DNA of 64,000 bases from Acinetobacter qingfengensis (GCF_008693185.1 NZ_VXKN01000003.1:1-64000), one strand, 5' to 3'. Shown: positions 18,749 through 29,202, counted from the stretch's first letter. Notes: generated by a model from the letters alone, not told the origin. Made by a program: numbers and translations.

Positions 18749-19444
18749 ATGATTAATGAAAATCGTAGTATTCAGTCGGTAGAACGCAGTATGTTGCTTC
18801 TGGAACATATTGCACAACGACAAGGCTCTGCAAAACTTTCTGAACTTGCCAGTGCCCTAAACCTGCCCAAAAGTACTGTTTATGGTTTATTAAATACACT
18901 GGCTGCATTGGGTTATATTTCCAGACAAGGCACTGCCTATACTTTAGGACTGCGCTTAAATACCATTTCAAAACACGTTATCCATCTGGAAGATGAAATA
19001 AAACAATATTATCATACCTTTATACAACAGATTGCAAAACTTAGTGGGCAAACCTGTTATCTTGCTATCGCTTGTGGCAGTAAAGAATACTTATATTTAG
19101 CCGCTTATCATGGTACAACAGCACTAAATATCGAACAACATATTCGCAGTCCTCGTGAAAGCCTCACTGCTTCGGCAATTGGAAAAGTCATTCTGGCCAA
19201 TTCACCGGATTTGATCCGAAGTTTGGGACGTGCCGATTTACTTCCCTCCGAATTAGTGCATGAATTTAAGCAAATTCAAATACAGGGTTATGCACTTGAT
19301 CTGGAAAACACGCAACAAGGTCTCAACTGCATAGCGATCCCTTTGTTTAAGCAAGGTGTATTTACTGCTGCCCTGGGTATTTCCGGTAGCAAGTCAGATT
19401 TTACACAAGAAAATATGTTGGCATTATTGCCTAAAATTTTTTAA
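18749..19444 (+). CDS. IclR family transcriptional regulator
   Basis: The 231-residue protein has an N-terminal winged helix-turn-helix (residues 10-65, with the recognition part around LNLPKSTVYGLLNTL) and a C-terminal IclR effector domain ending in the conserved ALGISG segment. IclR proteins sense small metabolites and control adjacent catabolic or efflux genes. The two genes downstream, a HbpS-like protein and an MFS exporter, are the likely targets. It is slightly shorter than the usual 250-270 residues, mostly at the C-terminus. The ligand is unknown. Confidence 0.88.
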   Translation: MINENRSIQSVERSMLLLEHIAQRQGSAKLSELASALNLPKSTVYGLLNTLAALGYISRQGTAYTLGLRLNTISKHVIHLEDEIKQYYHTFIQQIAKLSGQTCYLAIACGSKEYLYLAAYHGTTALNIEQHIRSPRESLTASAIGKVILANSPDLIRSLGRADLLPSELVHEFKQIQIQGYALDLENTQQGLNCIAIPLFKQGVFTAALGISGSKSDFTQENMLALLPKIF

Positions 19445-19561
19445 CAAGTTTGTCATTATCAAACTTTTGGGTCTTTTGCTGTTCAACACTAGGTTCTGAA
19501 AAATCATTCTTCTAAACTCTTTTTCAGACATTTTTATGTATCAATTGAAAAGGGTTTGAAT

Positions 19562-19963
19562 ATGCGTGATCATTTATTGTTAGAAAACTTGTTTAAAGAA
19601 AAACTGGAAAAAGCTTATCAACTGGCAACAGAACAAGGGTTTTCGATTTCCATTAGTATTGTAGATTCATCGGGGTTATTAAGACAATTTATGCGTATGG
19701 ATGGTGCTGTTGCTGGAACCATTGATGTATCAATAAAAAAAGCCAGAACGGCTGCACTTTTTGGCATGAACAGCTTTAATTTTGGTCAATTTGCCAATCC
19801 CAATGGTGCAATTTATAGTATTGAACATACCAATGGTGGCTTAATTAGCTTTGGCGGTGGTGTTGTTTTATATAATGAATATCAGGAATTAGTGGGTGCA
19901 ATCGGTGTAGCCGGCGCCAGTGTCGAGGCAGATCAAAGTATTGCACTTGCTGCTGCGGAATAG
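19562..19963 (+). CDS. GlcG/HbpS family protein
   Basis: The 133-residue protein belongs to the GlcG/HbpS-like family (PF03928), small alpha/beta proteins, some of which bind haem or sense redox state. Typical features are the N-terminal long helix, the central SISIVDSSG segment, and a C-terminal glycine-rich GAIGVAGAS. The ATG at 19562 is chosen because AAAGGG lies 7 nt before it; an in-frame TTG at 19556 is too close to that site. It sits 7 nt before the MFS gene. The role in the module is unknown; other members are found in glycolate or 1,2-propanediol gene clusters. Confidence 0.82.
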   Translation: MRDHLLLENLFKEKLEKAYQLATEQGFSISISIVDSSGLLRQFMRMDGAVAGTIDVSIKKARTAALFGMNSFNFGQFANPNGAIYSIEHTNGGLISFGGGVVLYNEYQELVGAIGVAGASVEADQSIALAAAE

Positions 19964-19970
19964 CCTCATC

Positions 19971-21134
19971 ATGAAGCGTGAAAAAATACATTCTGGTGTT
20001 TGGGCACTTGCGATCACCTCTTTTGCCATCGGTCTGGCCGAATTTATTGTGGTTGGTATATTACCGACCATAGCACATACATTTGATATTTCGATTGTCC
20101 TAGCTGGTAAACTGGTGGGTATTTATGCCTTTGCCCTCGCCATTGGCACCCCTGTTCTGGTATTACTGCTCAGCCAATTTAATCGAAAACATGTCCTGAT
20201 TGGTCTGATCATCACCTTTATACTTGGCAATGGGATCTGTATTTTTGCGGTTAATTTCCCCATGTTATTGTTGGGTCGGATTGTCACTGCGATTGCCCAT
20301 GGAAGTTTTTTTGCATTTGGTGCCAGTATGGTCATGCAACTGGTGGTAAAACAACAGACTGGTCGTGCAATCGCCATTATGTTTTCAGGCTTGACGATCG
20401 CCATGGTCATTGGTGTACCTTTAGGCAGTTTAATCGGTTATCTCTGGCACTGGTCTATTCCATTTTTTGCAGTCATTCTGTTTGCAGTCATGGGATTGGT
20501 TGCTGTGTTTAAGTATATTCCTGCACTCACCACGACCAATCATTTTCATTTTAAAATGCAATTAGATGCTTTAACACACTACCCGATCTGGCTTATGCTG
20601 CTACTGACCATATTGAGTTTTGGTGCAAGCTTTAGTGCGTTTACTTTTATCACTCCCATTCTGGTCAATATCACAGGTTTTAGCTATACCATCGCCAGCA
20701 TGTTATTGATTATATTTGGTATCGCAACATTTATCGGTAACACACTCGGTGGCACGCTGACCGTCAAATTAGGCTGGCAAAAAACGTTATTTTATTTTTG
20801 TATAGCCCTACTGATCACTTTAACGTGTTTAAGCATGTTGATGTCATATCAAGTACTAATGGTACCGCTGTTATTCGTTTGGGGGATTGCTGCTTTTGGT
20901 GTTTCTCCAACATTACAGACCGGGGTTTTGACTATGGCAGAACGCTATAGTCCCAAATCTATCGACTTTAGTTCGGCATTAAATATTTCTGCATTTAATC
21001 TTGGTATTACCCTTGGAGAAACATCGGGAAGTTATTTTGTCGCAAAACAGCAACTCAGCCAGACACCTTTGGCGGGTATCGCCATGATCTGTGGCGCAAT
21101 GATGTGTTTAGCCATGATCAAAAAGTACAGCTAA
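19971..21134 (+). CDS. MFS transporter, DHA1 family
   Basis: The protein is 387 residues with 12 predicted membrane helices, of the DHA1 (drug/sugar efflux) group related to AraJ, NepI and SotB. The N-terminus has the helix SFAIGLAEFIVVGILPTIA, typical of this group. The ATG at 19971 is preferred over an in-frame ATG at 19920, which lies within the preceding gene and would add a non-hydrophobic tail. It is 7 nt downstream of the HbpS-like gene, so they form one unit under the IclR-family regulator. The substrate cannot be told. Confidence 0.87.
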   Translation: MKREKIHSGVWALAITSFAIGLAEFIVVGILPTIAHTFDISIVLAGKLVGIYAFALAIGTPVLVLLLSQFNRKHVLIGLIITFILGNGICIFAVNFPMLLLGRIVTAIAHGSFFAFGASMVMQLVVKQQTGRAIAIMFSGLTIAMVIGVPLGSLIGYLWHWSIPFFAVILFAVMGLVAVFKYIPALTTTNHFHFKMQLDALTHYPIWLMLLLTILSFGASFSAFTFITPILVNITGFSYTIASMLLIIFGIATFIGNTLGGTLTVKLGWQKTLFYFCIALLITLTCLSMLMSYQVLMVPLLFVWGIAAFGVSPTLQTGVLTMAERYSPKSIDFSSALNISAFNLGITLGETSGSYFVAKQQLSQTPLAGIAMICGAMMCLAMIKKYS

Positions 21135-21269
21135 AGTCATTTCAGGTTCAAGCAGTTTAATCTGCGAATTGATACATCATCGCTATACAAATAATATGAT
21201 ACTCAACTGTGTTATATCCGACAGCTGAGTATCGCGACCCCATTCATTGTGCTATAAAACTATTTTAAT

Positions 21270-22184
21270 TTAAACTTCCGGGAAACAGATACGCCACTCC
21301 TGAATTAAAAAATCAATAAAATATTTAATACGTGCAGGAATTGGTGCTCGGATGGTTCGGACAATATAAATGGGCGTATTGTCATCGTGCCAGTCAGGTA
21401 AAACATGAATCAATTTCCCTGCCCGAATTAATTCAGCCACTTCCCAGCTTTCACGTAATGCAATACCTAAACCCAATTCACTCCAACAGGTTAAAATATC
21501 TCCACTATCCGCAACCATTTGGCTCGATAAAGTAAGCTGCATTTGCTCATGAGTGTTGTTCAATTTCCAAATGATTTGAGACATACCTTGTGTCGAAAAT
21601 AATAAACATTGATGTTGATATAAATCAGCAGGATGTTTGGGTATGCCATATTTTTGTAAATATTCTGGTGCCGCAACCAAAATACGCTGATTATTGGCCA
21701 ATTTCCTTGCAACCAGATTAGAGTCTGTCAAATGTGCAACTCGAATAGCCAAATCAATATCACACTCATATAAATTCACCAGATGATCGCTTAAATGCAC
21801 CATAAAACCAATATCCGGATATAATTGCTGAAATTTTGCGGTCATGATCGCCAATTGCTGACGTCCTAAAGGCAATGGTGCTGTAATTTTAATGATACCT
21901 GTGAGTTTTTCATGACTGTCCTGAGCAAATTGTTCTGCTTCATCTAATAATATCAAGGCTTGCCGAAATTTACTTGCCAGTATTTTACCTTCCTGTGTTA
22001 AACGCATTGATCTGGTACTGCGCTCAAAAAGATGAATATTTAAGTTTTTTTCCAATCTTGTAATCTGTTTACTGACTGTTGTAGGCGATAAATTCAGTCG
22101 ATTGGCAGCAGCAGTAAAACTTCCACTTTCAATCACTTTAATAAAAATACGTATATCTTCCAGATTTTTTAAGGTTTGATTCAT
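21270..22184 (-). CDS. LysR family transcriptional regulator
   Basis: The 304-residue protein has an N-terminal winged helix-turn-helix (residues 6-65, with AANRLNLSPTTVSKQI) and a periplasmic-binding-like effector domain. It is most like the broad AaeR/DmlR group of LysR proteins. It is divergent from an MFS exporter gene, the usual arrangement of a LysR regulator and its target, and the 95-nt region between them should hold both promoters and the operator. The ligand is unknown. Confidence 0.9.
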   Translation of the reverse strand: MNQTLKNLEDIRIFIKVIESGSFTAAANRLNLSPTTVSKQITRLEKNLNIHLFERSTRSMRLTQEGKILASKFRQALILLDEAEQFAQDSHEKLTGIIKITAPLPLGRQQLAIMTAKFQQLYPDIGFMVHLSDHLVNLYECDIDLAIRVAHLTDSNLVARKLANNQRILVAAPEYLQKYGIPKHPADLYQHQCLLFSTQGMSQIIWKLNNTHEQMQLTLSSQMVADSGDILTCWSELGLGIALRESWEVAELIRAGKLIHVLPDWHDDNTPIYIVRTIRAPIPARIKYFIDFLIQEWRICFPEV

Positions 22185-22279
22185 GACAATTCATCATATA
22201 TTTTTTACTTTTATACAGATTTTTAGCATAAATTAAAACCCATATAGTGTTCCTTGAAATATTTTTCTTTGGATCATCT

Positions 22280-23449
22280 ATGCCCTTTATTATTTATATC
22301 TTTGCGCTATGTGCCTTTGCCATCGGGTTTACTGAATTTGTTACGATTGGTTTGGTTCCTGCCATTGCTCAGGATCTAGCCGTATCTATTCCTACCGTAG
22401 GTTTAGCAGTTACCATTTATGCTCTAGGCGTTGTGATTGGTGCTCCTTTTCTTACTGCACTTGCCAGCCACTGGCCTAGAAAAAGGTTATTAATTTTTGC
22501 TATGTTGATGTTTGTGCTTGCGAATGCTGTTGCCGGATTCTCTTCACAACTCATCATACTATTAAGCGCACGTCTAATTTCAGGATTTGCACACGGTATT
22601 TTTATTGCCGTTGCTGCTAGTGCAGCAACGCAATTGGTAAAAAAACAACAGGAAGGTCTGGCGATCTCTCTAGTATTTGGCGGCGCAACCGTCGCAATGG
22701 CTTTTGGTGTACCTGTGGGTACATGGTTAGGTAATTTATTTCATTGGCAATGGGTCTTTTTTATGCTTAGTCTGTGCGGTTTTTTCGCTGTACTGGGTTT
22801 AACTTATTTTATGCCATTTCAGCCCGCCAATGTAACGACATTAAGTTTATCCCAACATCTTGGCGTTATTTTTAATCCACAATTATTATTGACGACTTTA
22901 ATTCCTTTGATTTCTTATCTGGGTATTTTTACCTTCTATACATATATTTCCCCTACACTTTTGCAATTGACGCATTTAACACCTTTTTTTAACAGCTTGT
23001 TATTGCTTAGTTTTGGGATTGGTGCTGCTATTGGAAACTATCTTGGAGGTGTATTAACCGATAAATTGGGCTATGTTAAAACGGCCACTTTAATGTTAAC
23101 AGGCATTGTCGTTGTTCTGATGATGATTCAAACCAATCTTCCCCATGCTCTGACAATGTCGATATGTGTAACGCTTTTGGGGCTAGCAACTTTTGGTGCC
23201 ATTTCACCATTACAAACCAGAATTATTGCACTTGCCAAACACCAGCTCCCTTATGCAGTTGATATTGCTTCTGGTTTAAATATCGCCGCATTCAATGCAG
23301 GTGTAGTCGGCGGATCTTTACTTGGTGGTATGATCATTCAATATGCTGGTTTAACTTATCTTTCTGGAATTGGTGCCATATTTGCATTATTAGCTTTAGG
23401 TTTATTTATTTTTCAGTCCAGATCCAAACAAATGACTTTTATAGACTAA
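22280..23449 (+). CDS. MFS transporter, DHA1 family
   Basis: The protein is 389 residues with 12 predicted membrane helices. The N-terminus, CAFAIGFTEFVTIGLVPAIA, closely resembles that of the MFS protein at 19971-21134, so the two are probably distant paralogues. The ATG at 22280 is chosen because it starts right before the first helix and has GGA 6 nt upstream; an in-frame ATG at 22247 would add 11 residues without a ribosome binding site. It is likely controlled by the divergent LysR protein. The substrate is unknown; efflux is likely from the subgroup. Confidence 0.87.
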   Translation: MPFIIYIFALCAFAIGFTEFVTIGLVPAIAQDLAVSIPTVGLAVTIYALGVVIGAPFLTALASHWPRKRLLIFAMLMFVLANAVAGFSSQLIILLSARLISGFAHGIFIAVAASAATQLVKKQQEGLAISLVFGGATVAMAFGVPVGTWLGNLFHWQWVFFMLSLCGFFAVLGLTYFMPFQPANVTTLSLSQHLGVIFNPQLLLTTLIPLISYLGIFTFYTYISPTLLQLTHLTPFFNSLLLLSFGIGAAIGNYLGGVLTDKLGYVKTATLMLTGIVVVLMMIQTNLPHALTMSICVTLLGLATFGAISPLQTRIIALAKHQLPYAVDIASGLNIAAFNAGVVGGSLLGGMIIQYAGLTYLSGIGAIFALLALGLFIFQSRSKQMTFID

Positions 23450-23460
23450 AAACATGGCTG

Positions 23461-23501
23461 AAGGCTTAAACCAATCAATCCAATTGTTTTGTTTAAGCCT
23501 T
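23461..23501. terminator. Hairpin between convergent MFS and HAD genes
   Basis: AAGGCTTAAAC and GTTTAAGCCTT form an 11-bp stem with a 19-nt loop in the convergent gap. Short T-rich stretches on both sides allow a weak bidirectional terminator. Confidence 0.45.
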
Positions 23502-23550
23502 TAAACAACGACAGTGAACAGTCATTGATATATATTGTCTTCAAACTAGT

Positions 23551-24204
23551 CTAGTGTGAATGAAAATAATCTAATAACTCAGAAAAGCCATTCACTTGCG
23601 CAAAAGGTTGTGCTGCATCTATTTCTTGCTGTGTACCATATCCATAACGTACTGCAATGGTATTTATGCCATGACGTTTAGCCCCAAGAATATCATGCTC
23701 ACGATCACCAATCATGATACATTGCTCTACTAATAAATTTTGTTGCTGTAAAATATAAGCAATTAAATCCCCCTTATTGGTACGTTCACCTGTCAGCTCA
23801 CTACCGTAAATATGTTGAAAATATTTTGCCAAATCAAAATATTCCAGAATACGTTTGGCGTAAACAGTCGGTTTGGCTGTGGCAACAAATAAACGATAAC
23901 CACGTTGATGAAGTAACATCAAGGTATTTGCCACATCAGGATAAACTTCATTTTCAAACAAACCCGTCACACTAAATCGTTCCCTATACATTTGTAAGGC
24001 TTGCTCAGCTAAGGCATCATCATCAGTATTTAGAATTTTTGCCAATGCCTGCTTTAAAGGCGGACCAATACACCAGTCCAGCGAAACATCTTCTGCAACA
24101 GGATATCCTACTTTTTCCAGCCCATAACGAATAGAGGTGGTAATGCCAACTTTCGGATCGGTTAATGTACCATCCAGATCAATTAAAATATTTTGAATCG
24201 CCAT
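23551..24204 (-). CDS. HAD family hydrolase, phosphoglycolate phosphatase-like
   Basis: The 217-residue protein is a haloacid-dehalogenase-type phosphatase. Motif I is LIDLDGTLTD (nucleophile Asp9, acid Asp11), motif II VATAKP, and motif III/IV the lysine and GDREHDILGAK near residues 163-173. A helical cap lies between motifs I and II, as in Gph and 5'-nucleotidases of this group. The substrate is probably a small phosphorylated metabolite such as 2-phosphoglycolate or a nucleotide. It is divergent from thiD, 95 nt away, and could dephosphorylate something unrelated to thiamine. Confidence 0.85.
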   Translation of the reverse strand: MAIQNILIDLDGTLTDPKVGITTSIRYGLEKVGYPVAEDVSLDWCIGPPLKQALAKILNTDDDALAEQALQMYRERFSVTGLFENEVYPDVANTLMLLHQRGYRLFVATAKPTVYAKRILEYFDLAKYFQHIYGSELTGERTNKGDLIAYILQQQNLLVEQCIMIGDREHDILGAKRHGINTIAVRYGYGTQQEIDAAQPFAQVNGFSELLDYFHSH

Positions 24205-24272
24205 ATCTTCAAGAAAATCATTTATATCACTGTTAAGTGTGCCATAACCCTTGTTAAAATAGAAAACAATAA

Positions 24273-25073
<801 letters not shown>

Positions 25074-25114
25074 AAATAGCCAAGTTATTGTTAAGCATCG
25101 TCACATTCAAAACG

Positions 25115-25143
25115 AAAAGAGCAGCTTATCCTACTGCTCTTTT
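25115..25143 (+). terminator. Rho-independent terminator after thiD
   Basis: AAAAGAGCAG / CTGCTCTTTT form a 10-bp stem with a 9-nt loop ending in Ts. It may also act on the opposite strand for the Kbp-like gene. Confidence 0.75.
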
Positions 25144-25258
25144 AAAGTCTATTGAGATGCGTTCTCTGCCTGAGAAAAGTATAAATTAAAAGCTTGTTAT
25201 TTCTAGTCCAAATATAGAATATAACTTAGACTTAATATTTACCAAAACATCAAACTTA

Positions 25259-25750
25259 TTATGGGATACGCAGCACTTGCCCCGGAAAAATTTCATTCGG
25301 ATCCTTTAAAAGAGGCTTATTGGCTTCAAAAATTTGCTGATATTTATTGGCATCACCATAAACTTCTTTAGCAATCTTCGAGAGATTATCACCAGATTTT
25401 ACCGTATAAAATTTGCTTTCAGGTTCAGGAGTTGCAACCGTTAATTGATCATCAACACGTGCAACATGGTCCACATTTCCTACAGCCAATACTGCTTTTT
25501 CTTTAGCAGCCTGACTGGGTGCTTCACCTTTTAAGGTTGCCAGATCTGTGGTCGCATTATATTCAACCACAAGCTGCTTTATTCCTAAATCCAATCCTTG
25601 TAATAAACCCAGTAACTTATTTGCAACTTCTTGTGCAGAAGGTTCATTTTGTACAGCAGGTTCACTTGTAGATTGTACTGCTGGCTTTTGCTCAACTGGT
25701 GATGCTGTGTTCTTTTTACCAATACCTTTTACAAAATCAAAAAAGCCCAT
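25259..25750 (-). CDS. kbp: BON-LysM protein, Kbp-like
   Basis: The 163-residue protein matches E. coli Kbp (YgaU), a cytoplasmic potassium-binding protein of 149 residues. It starts [13 protein letters not shown] as in Kbp, has a short Pro/Gln-rich insert, a BON domain (about residues 45-100) and a LysM domain (about 112-163) with [19 protein letters not shown]. There is no signal peptide, which fits a cytoplasmic location. It stands alone, convergent with thiD. Potassium binding is known for the E. coli protein and inferred here. Confidence 0.85.
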   Translation of the reverse strand: MGFFDFVKGIGKKNTASPVEQKPAVQSTSEPAVQNEPSAQEVANKLLGLLQGLDLGIKQLVVEYNATTDLATLKGEAPSQAAKEKAVLAVGNVDHVARVDDQLTVATPEPESKFYTVKSGDNLSKIAKEVYGDANKYQQIFEANKPLLKDPNEIFPGQVLRIP

Positions 25751-25886
25751 GATATCGTTCTCCTGTTATGTTTATTTCATATCATTTATAACGCATTTAT
25801 TGTTTTAACTGTTCATATCAATAAAAACAAGAATTTGGTCACGTTTTCTTGTTAATTTCTGTTCATAATCAAATCATTTATATAGA

Positions 25887-25912
25887 AAAGACCGCATTAT
25901 TGCGGTCTTTTG
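25887..25912 (-). terminator. Rho-independent terminator after acpP
   Basis: AAAAGACCGCA / TGCGGTCTTTT form an 11-bp stem with a 4-nt loop, 26 nt after the acpP stop. It ends in Ts on either strand. Confidence 0.85.
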
Positions 25913-25937
25913 GGGATAATAAATACAGTATTTGTAA

Positions 25938-26177
25938 TTATTGTCCTAATTTTGCAGTGATATAATCAATTGCAGATTGAACTGTTGTAATTGAATTTGA
26001 ATCTTCGTCAGGGATAGTGACATCAAAATCATTTTCAAAAGACATAACAAGTTCTACTAAATCTAGTGAATCTGCACCCAAATCATCCATAAAAGATGCT
26101 TCGTTTTTAATATCTTCAGCACGTATACCTAGTTGCTCTGCGACTGCTTGCTTGACACGTTGTTCGATATCGCTCAC
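25938..26177 (-). CDS. acpP: Acyl carrier protein
   Basis: ACP carries the growing acyl chain on a phosphopantetheine arm. The protein is 79 residues, highly acidic, with the attachment site Ser37 in [11 protein letters not shown]. The start is a GTG at 26177, chosen because GAGGAG lies 7 nt before it and because the resulting [17 protein letters not shown] is the standard ACP N-terminus. An in-frame ATG at 26192 would overlap that ribosome binding site. It is the third gene after fabD and fabG, 88 nt downstream of fabG. No fabF follows it; a terminator does. Confidence 0.97.
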   Translation of the reverse strand: MSDIEQRVKQAVAEQLGIRAEDIKNEASFMDDLGADSLDLVELVMSFENDFDVTIPDEDSNSITTVQSAIDYITAKLGQ

Positions 26178-26265
26178 AGGAATTCTCCTCATTGCTTGTG
26201 GCGGTGTTTGAATCTCGCCATAGTTTAGATTAAAAATCAAAATTATTAAAGCTAATCCTATTCGG

Positions 26266-27003
26266 TTAGCTCATATACATACCACCATTCACATGCAGTA
26301 CAGTACCTGTAATGTAAGCTGCTCGCTCACTTGCCAGAAAACTCACTGCATCAGCAATATCTTGTGGTTGCCCCAAACGATTAAGTGGCACTTGTGCAAT
26401 CATCTTGTCTTTAAGACTATCATCAAGTGCATCTGTCATATCTGTTGCAATAAATCCAGGCGCCACTGCATTGACTGTAATTTGGCGGCTACCCATTTCT
26501 TTGGCTAAACTACGACCAAAAGCTTCAATTCCAGCTTTGGCAGCAGAATAGTTGGTTTGCCCCGGGTTAGCAAAATGTGCCACCACAGAACTAATATTAA
26601 TGATTCGTCCAAAGCGTGCTTTGGTCATTCCTTTTAAAACACGCTTAGATAGGCGAAAAACAGCTTTAAGATGAGTATTCATAACATCATCCCAATCATC
26701 TTCGCTCAAGCGCAATAAAAGATTGTCTTTGGTAATACCCGCATTATTGACAAGTACAAGTACAGCCCCATATTGTTGTTCAATCTGTGAGAGAACTGTA
26801 TCAATCGCATTTTGATCACGCACATCCAGAACCAAACCTGTACCATTTTCAGCTAATGTCTGTGCAATTTTTGCAGCACCAGACTCACTGGTTGCAGTTC
26901 CTACCACAAAAAATCCATCCTGTACCAGTTGCTGTGCAATGGCTGCACCAATTCCACGACTTGCACCAGTCACTAATGCAATACGTTTATTTTGTTCAGT
27001 CAT
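26266..27003 (-). CDS. fabG: 3-oxoacyl-ACP reductase
   Basis: FabG reduces 3-oxoacyl-ACP with NADPH in each elongation round. The 245-residue protein is a classical short-chain dehydrogenase with TGASRGIG (14-21), the NNAG motif, the catalytic Ser and YSAAK (Tyr and Lys), and the C-terminal [13 protein letters not shown] typical of FabG. Its ATG overlaps the fabD stop by 4 nt, indicating translational coupling; acpP follows. Confidence 0.97.
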   Translation of the reverse strand: MTEQNKRIALVTGASRGIGAAIAQQLVQDGFFVVGTATSESGAAKIAQTLAENGTGLVLDVRDQNAIDTVLSQIEQQYGAVLVLVNNAGITKDNLLLRLSEDDWDDVMNTHLKAVFRLSKRVLKGMTKARFGRIINISSVVAHFANPGQTNYSAAKAGIEAFGRSLAKEMGSRQITVNAVAPGFIATDMTDALDDSLKDKMIAQVPLNRLGQPQDIADAVSFLASERAAYITGTVLHVNGGMYMS

Positions 27004-27986
27004 GCAATTTTCCCTTCAGCAGTTAAAATAGTATGTAATGCGTCTTCAAAACGATTGACCGTATCAATTGGCAATGCTTTGCTTACAAATGGCAAGCGTT
27101 TTGCAAGATTACTCAATACATTTCCAGAACCACATTCCACAAGATATTGCACATCATATTGTTCCAAATATGCAAGTGTTTTAGTCCATTGTACAGGTTG
27201 ATACAGTTGATTAACCAAAGCTTGTTTTAGACTATCAAGGTCATTGGCAATTTGTGCATTCACATTATTAATCACAGCAATTTTTGGTAATTGCAAATCA
27301 ACTTTCGCCAATGCCTGTGCAAACTGTTCTGATGCAGATTTCATCAGACTACAGTGTGAAGGAACTGATACCGGTAGAACAATGGCTTTTCCGCTCAATT
27401 CCTTGGCTTTTTCAATTGCAATTTGTACAGCCTCAGTTGCGCCAGCAATCACCACCTGACCTTGCGCATTAAAGTTTGCTGCTTCAACTTGTCCTTTATT
27501 TTGCTGCGATGCATCCTGACAAAGTGTAATGACCTGCTCATCACTTAAGCCAAGAATCGCAGCCATGGCGCCTGTTCCCTGAGGTACAGCCTGTTGCATT
27601 AATTGACCACGTAGATTTACCAGCTTGACTGCATCCACCAAATTCAAAGCTTCTGCTGCAACCAATGCACTGTATTCACCTAATGAATGTCCAGCCAAAT
27701 ACTTTGGTGCAGGTCCCCCCCCCTCAAGCCATATACGCCACAAGGCAATGCTAGCCGTTAATAAAACAGGTTGTGTATATTGTGTTTGATCCAGTTTGTC
27801 ACCAGTCTGGGCAATTTCCCATAAATCAGAACCCAAAGCGTCGGAGGCTTCTTTGAATGTTGTCAGAATACTTGGAAAACGTTCTGCAAGCTCTGCGAGC
27901 ATGCCAACTTTTTGTGAACCTTGCCCAGGAAAAACAAATGCTGTTTTTACAGCTTGTGATGCCAAAGCAGATTGTAATGTGGACAT
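27000..27986 (-). CDS. fabD: Malonyl-CoA:ACP transacylase
   Basis: FabD loads malonate from CoA onto ACP. The protein is 328 residues from the ATG at 27986, which has GGGAAG just upstream; an in-frame ATG 12 nt earlier would use that site as coding sequence. The N-terminal VFPGQGSQ and the nucleophile elbow GHSLGEYSALVAA (catalytic Ser, about residue 107) are present, as is the later VPSHCSLM histidine region. It heads the fabD-fabG-acpP unit. plsX and fabH, adjacent in many gammaproteobacteria, are not here. Confidence 0.96.
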   Translation of the reverse strand: MSTLQSALASQAVKTAFVFPGQGSQKVGMLAELAERFPSILTTFKEASDALGSDLWEIAQTGDKLDQTQYTQPVLLTASIALWRIWLEGGGPAPKYLAGHSLGEYSALVAAEALNLVDAVKLVNLRGQLMQQAVPQGTGAMAAILGLSDEQVITLCQDASQQNKGQVEAANFNAQGQVVIAGATEAVQIAIEKAKELSGKAIVLPVSVPSHCSLMKSASEQFAQALAKVDLQLPKIAVINNVNAQIANDLDSLKQALVNQLYQPVQWTKTLAYLEQYDVQYLVECGSGNVLSNLAKRLPFVSKALPIDTVNRFEDALHTILTAEGKIA

Positions 27987-28237
27987 AAAACTTCCCATTG
28001 ACTCTGTATTAACTTTAAATTTCGCTTAGCTTAACAAGCTTAAATACAGTGCGCTATCGCAAAAAATACCGTTTTTACATTTATTTAACTTTATAAAATA
28101 TTGACGGAATTATCTTGAATCACTTAAAAATACGACAATATCGCTGCAAAATTTTTCTTCTCAATCCTTTGATTACTAAATTTATAGTGTTTGATTGTAT
28201 AACGATCAACTTAAGGCAATCATAATACCCAAGCCAT
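27987..28237. other. Non-coding gap upstream of fabD
   Basis: About 250 nt of AT-rich sequence lies between the rpmF terminator and fabD. Because a terminator precedes it, the fabD-fabG-acpP promoter must lie here. I could not single out a convincing -35/-10 pair or a palindromic operator. Confidence 0.4.
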
Positions 28238-28265
28238 AAAAAAGGGAGCAAACGCTCCCTTTTTT
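28238..28265 (-). terminator. Rho-independent terminator after rpmF
   Basis: AAAAAAGGGAGC / GCTCCCTTTTTT form a 12-bp stem with a 4-nt loop, 25 nt beyond the rpmF stop. It is strong and T-rich on both strands. Confidence 0.9.
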
Positions 28266-28290
28266 GTCTTTTACGCTTTATGCGTGACAA

Positions 28291-28476
28291 TTATTCCGCA
28301 TCAGTTGCTTGAGCGAATAATTGACGACCACGATATAAACCATCTTTGGTTACGTGGTGACGACGATGAGTTTCACCAGTAGTCTGGTCTACAGTCAAAG
28401 TGCTCGCAGTCAAAGCGTCATGAGAACGGCGCATGTCACGGCGTGAGCGACTTTTACGGTTTTGCTGAACAGCCAT
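28291..28476 (-). CDS. rpmF: 50S ribosomal protein L32
   Basis: L32 is a small protein near the peptide exit region of the large subunit. The 61-residue protein begins [20 protein letters not shown], the standard L32 start. An in-frame ATG 36 nt upstream adds an unrelated hydrophobic tail and was rejected; AGGAGCC precedes the chosen start. It lacks the zinc-binding cysteines seen in some L32 proteins. It lies 66 nt downstream of yceD, a widespread pairing. Confidence 0.97.
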   Translation of the reverse strand: MAVQQNRKSRSRRDMRRSHDALTASTLTVDQTTGETHRRHHVTKDGLYRGRQLFAQATDAE

Positions 28477-28542
28477 GATAGGCTCCTTACAAAGATCGAA
28501 AAAATGGATCAAACAATCAATATCTTGGTCTAGTATAACACA

Positions 28543-29103
28543 TTATGAACCAAGTTTGCCTTTCAAACCTGCTAAAATTTCAAACGGATTGTCACGTTTT
28601 TCCTCAGCGATGGCTTGAACTACAGGTCGATGCTTTAATTCACAAGCCTGATGCTTGGGTGAATTTGGCACCGACAACAGCAATTCATCCTCAAGAATAT
28701 AGATCAGATCAACAATAGCGGGCGTCTTATAGTCGCCTTTTTGCGTCCCCGGATCTTCACCCAAGATGATGAAATCAGCATCCTCATCCAAATGATCTAT
28801 TTCAGATTCATCATCTAGAATGGCAATATGTACATCTGACTGAACAGGTAACGTTACACCTTCCAGACAACGCTGGCACTGTAAAGTCACTTGTGTTGTT
28901 AAATGTGCATCTAACCATACTATTCGATGATAAGCATCTATAGATAACTTACAGTCGACCTGAACCCATTGATTATCAATCGATCCAACAGCTTCATGAG
29001 CAATTCGAGTAAAGCGAGATAATGGCAGTTGTCCTGACCATGTAAAGCCTTGCTCGGCCCATTTAAACGGCTCAATCTGTGCCGGAAAGGTATTTGCTGA
29101 CAT
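28543..29103 (-). CDS. yceD: YceD/DUF177 family protein
   Basis: The 186-residue protein belongs to the DUF177 (YceD) family, linked genetically to 23S rRNA accumulation in other bacteria. The conserved pair of cysteines is present in VTLQCQRCLEGV, followed by the acidic stretch DESEIDHLDEDADF. It is upstream of rpmF on the same strand, as in E. coli and plants' plastid homologue pairs. No signal peptide or membrane segment. The molecular role is not firmly known. Confidence 0.9.
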   Translation of the reverse strand: MSANTFPAQIEPFKWAEQGFTWSGQLPLSRFTRIAHEAVGSIDNQWVQVDCKLSIDAYHRIVWLDAHLTTQVTLQCQRCLEGVTLPVQSDVHIAILDDESEIDHLDEDADFIILGEDPGTQKGDYKTPAIVDLIYILEDELLLSVPNSPKHQACELKHRPVVQAIAEEKRDNPFEILAGLKGKLGS

Positions 29104-29202
29104 AATTAAGGCGGCAATTCTACAAATTCATCAAACTAATGTCAAAGATTAAGATACAATTTCGTCGCTAAATTTTGCATCGTTTGAGAGAAATCACTGG
29201 TT

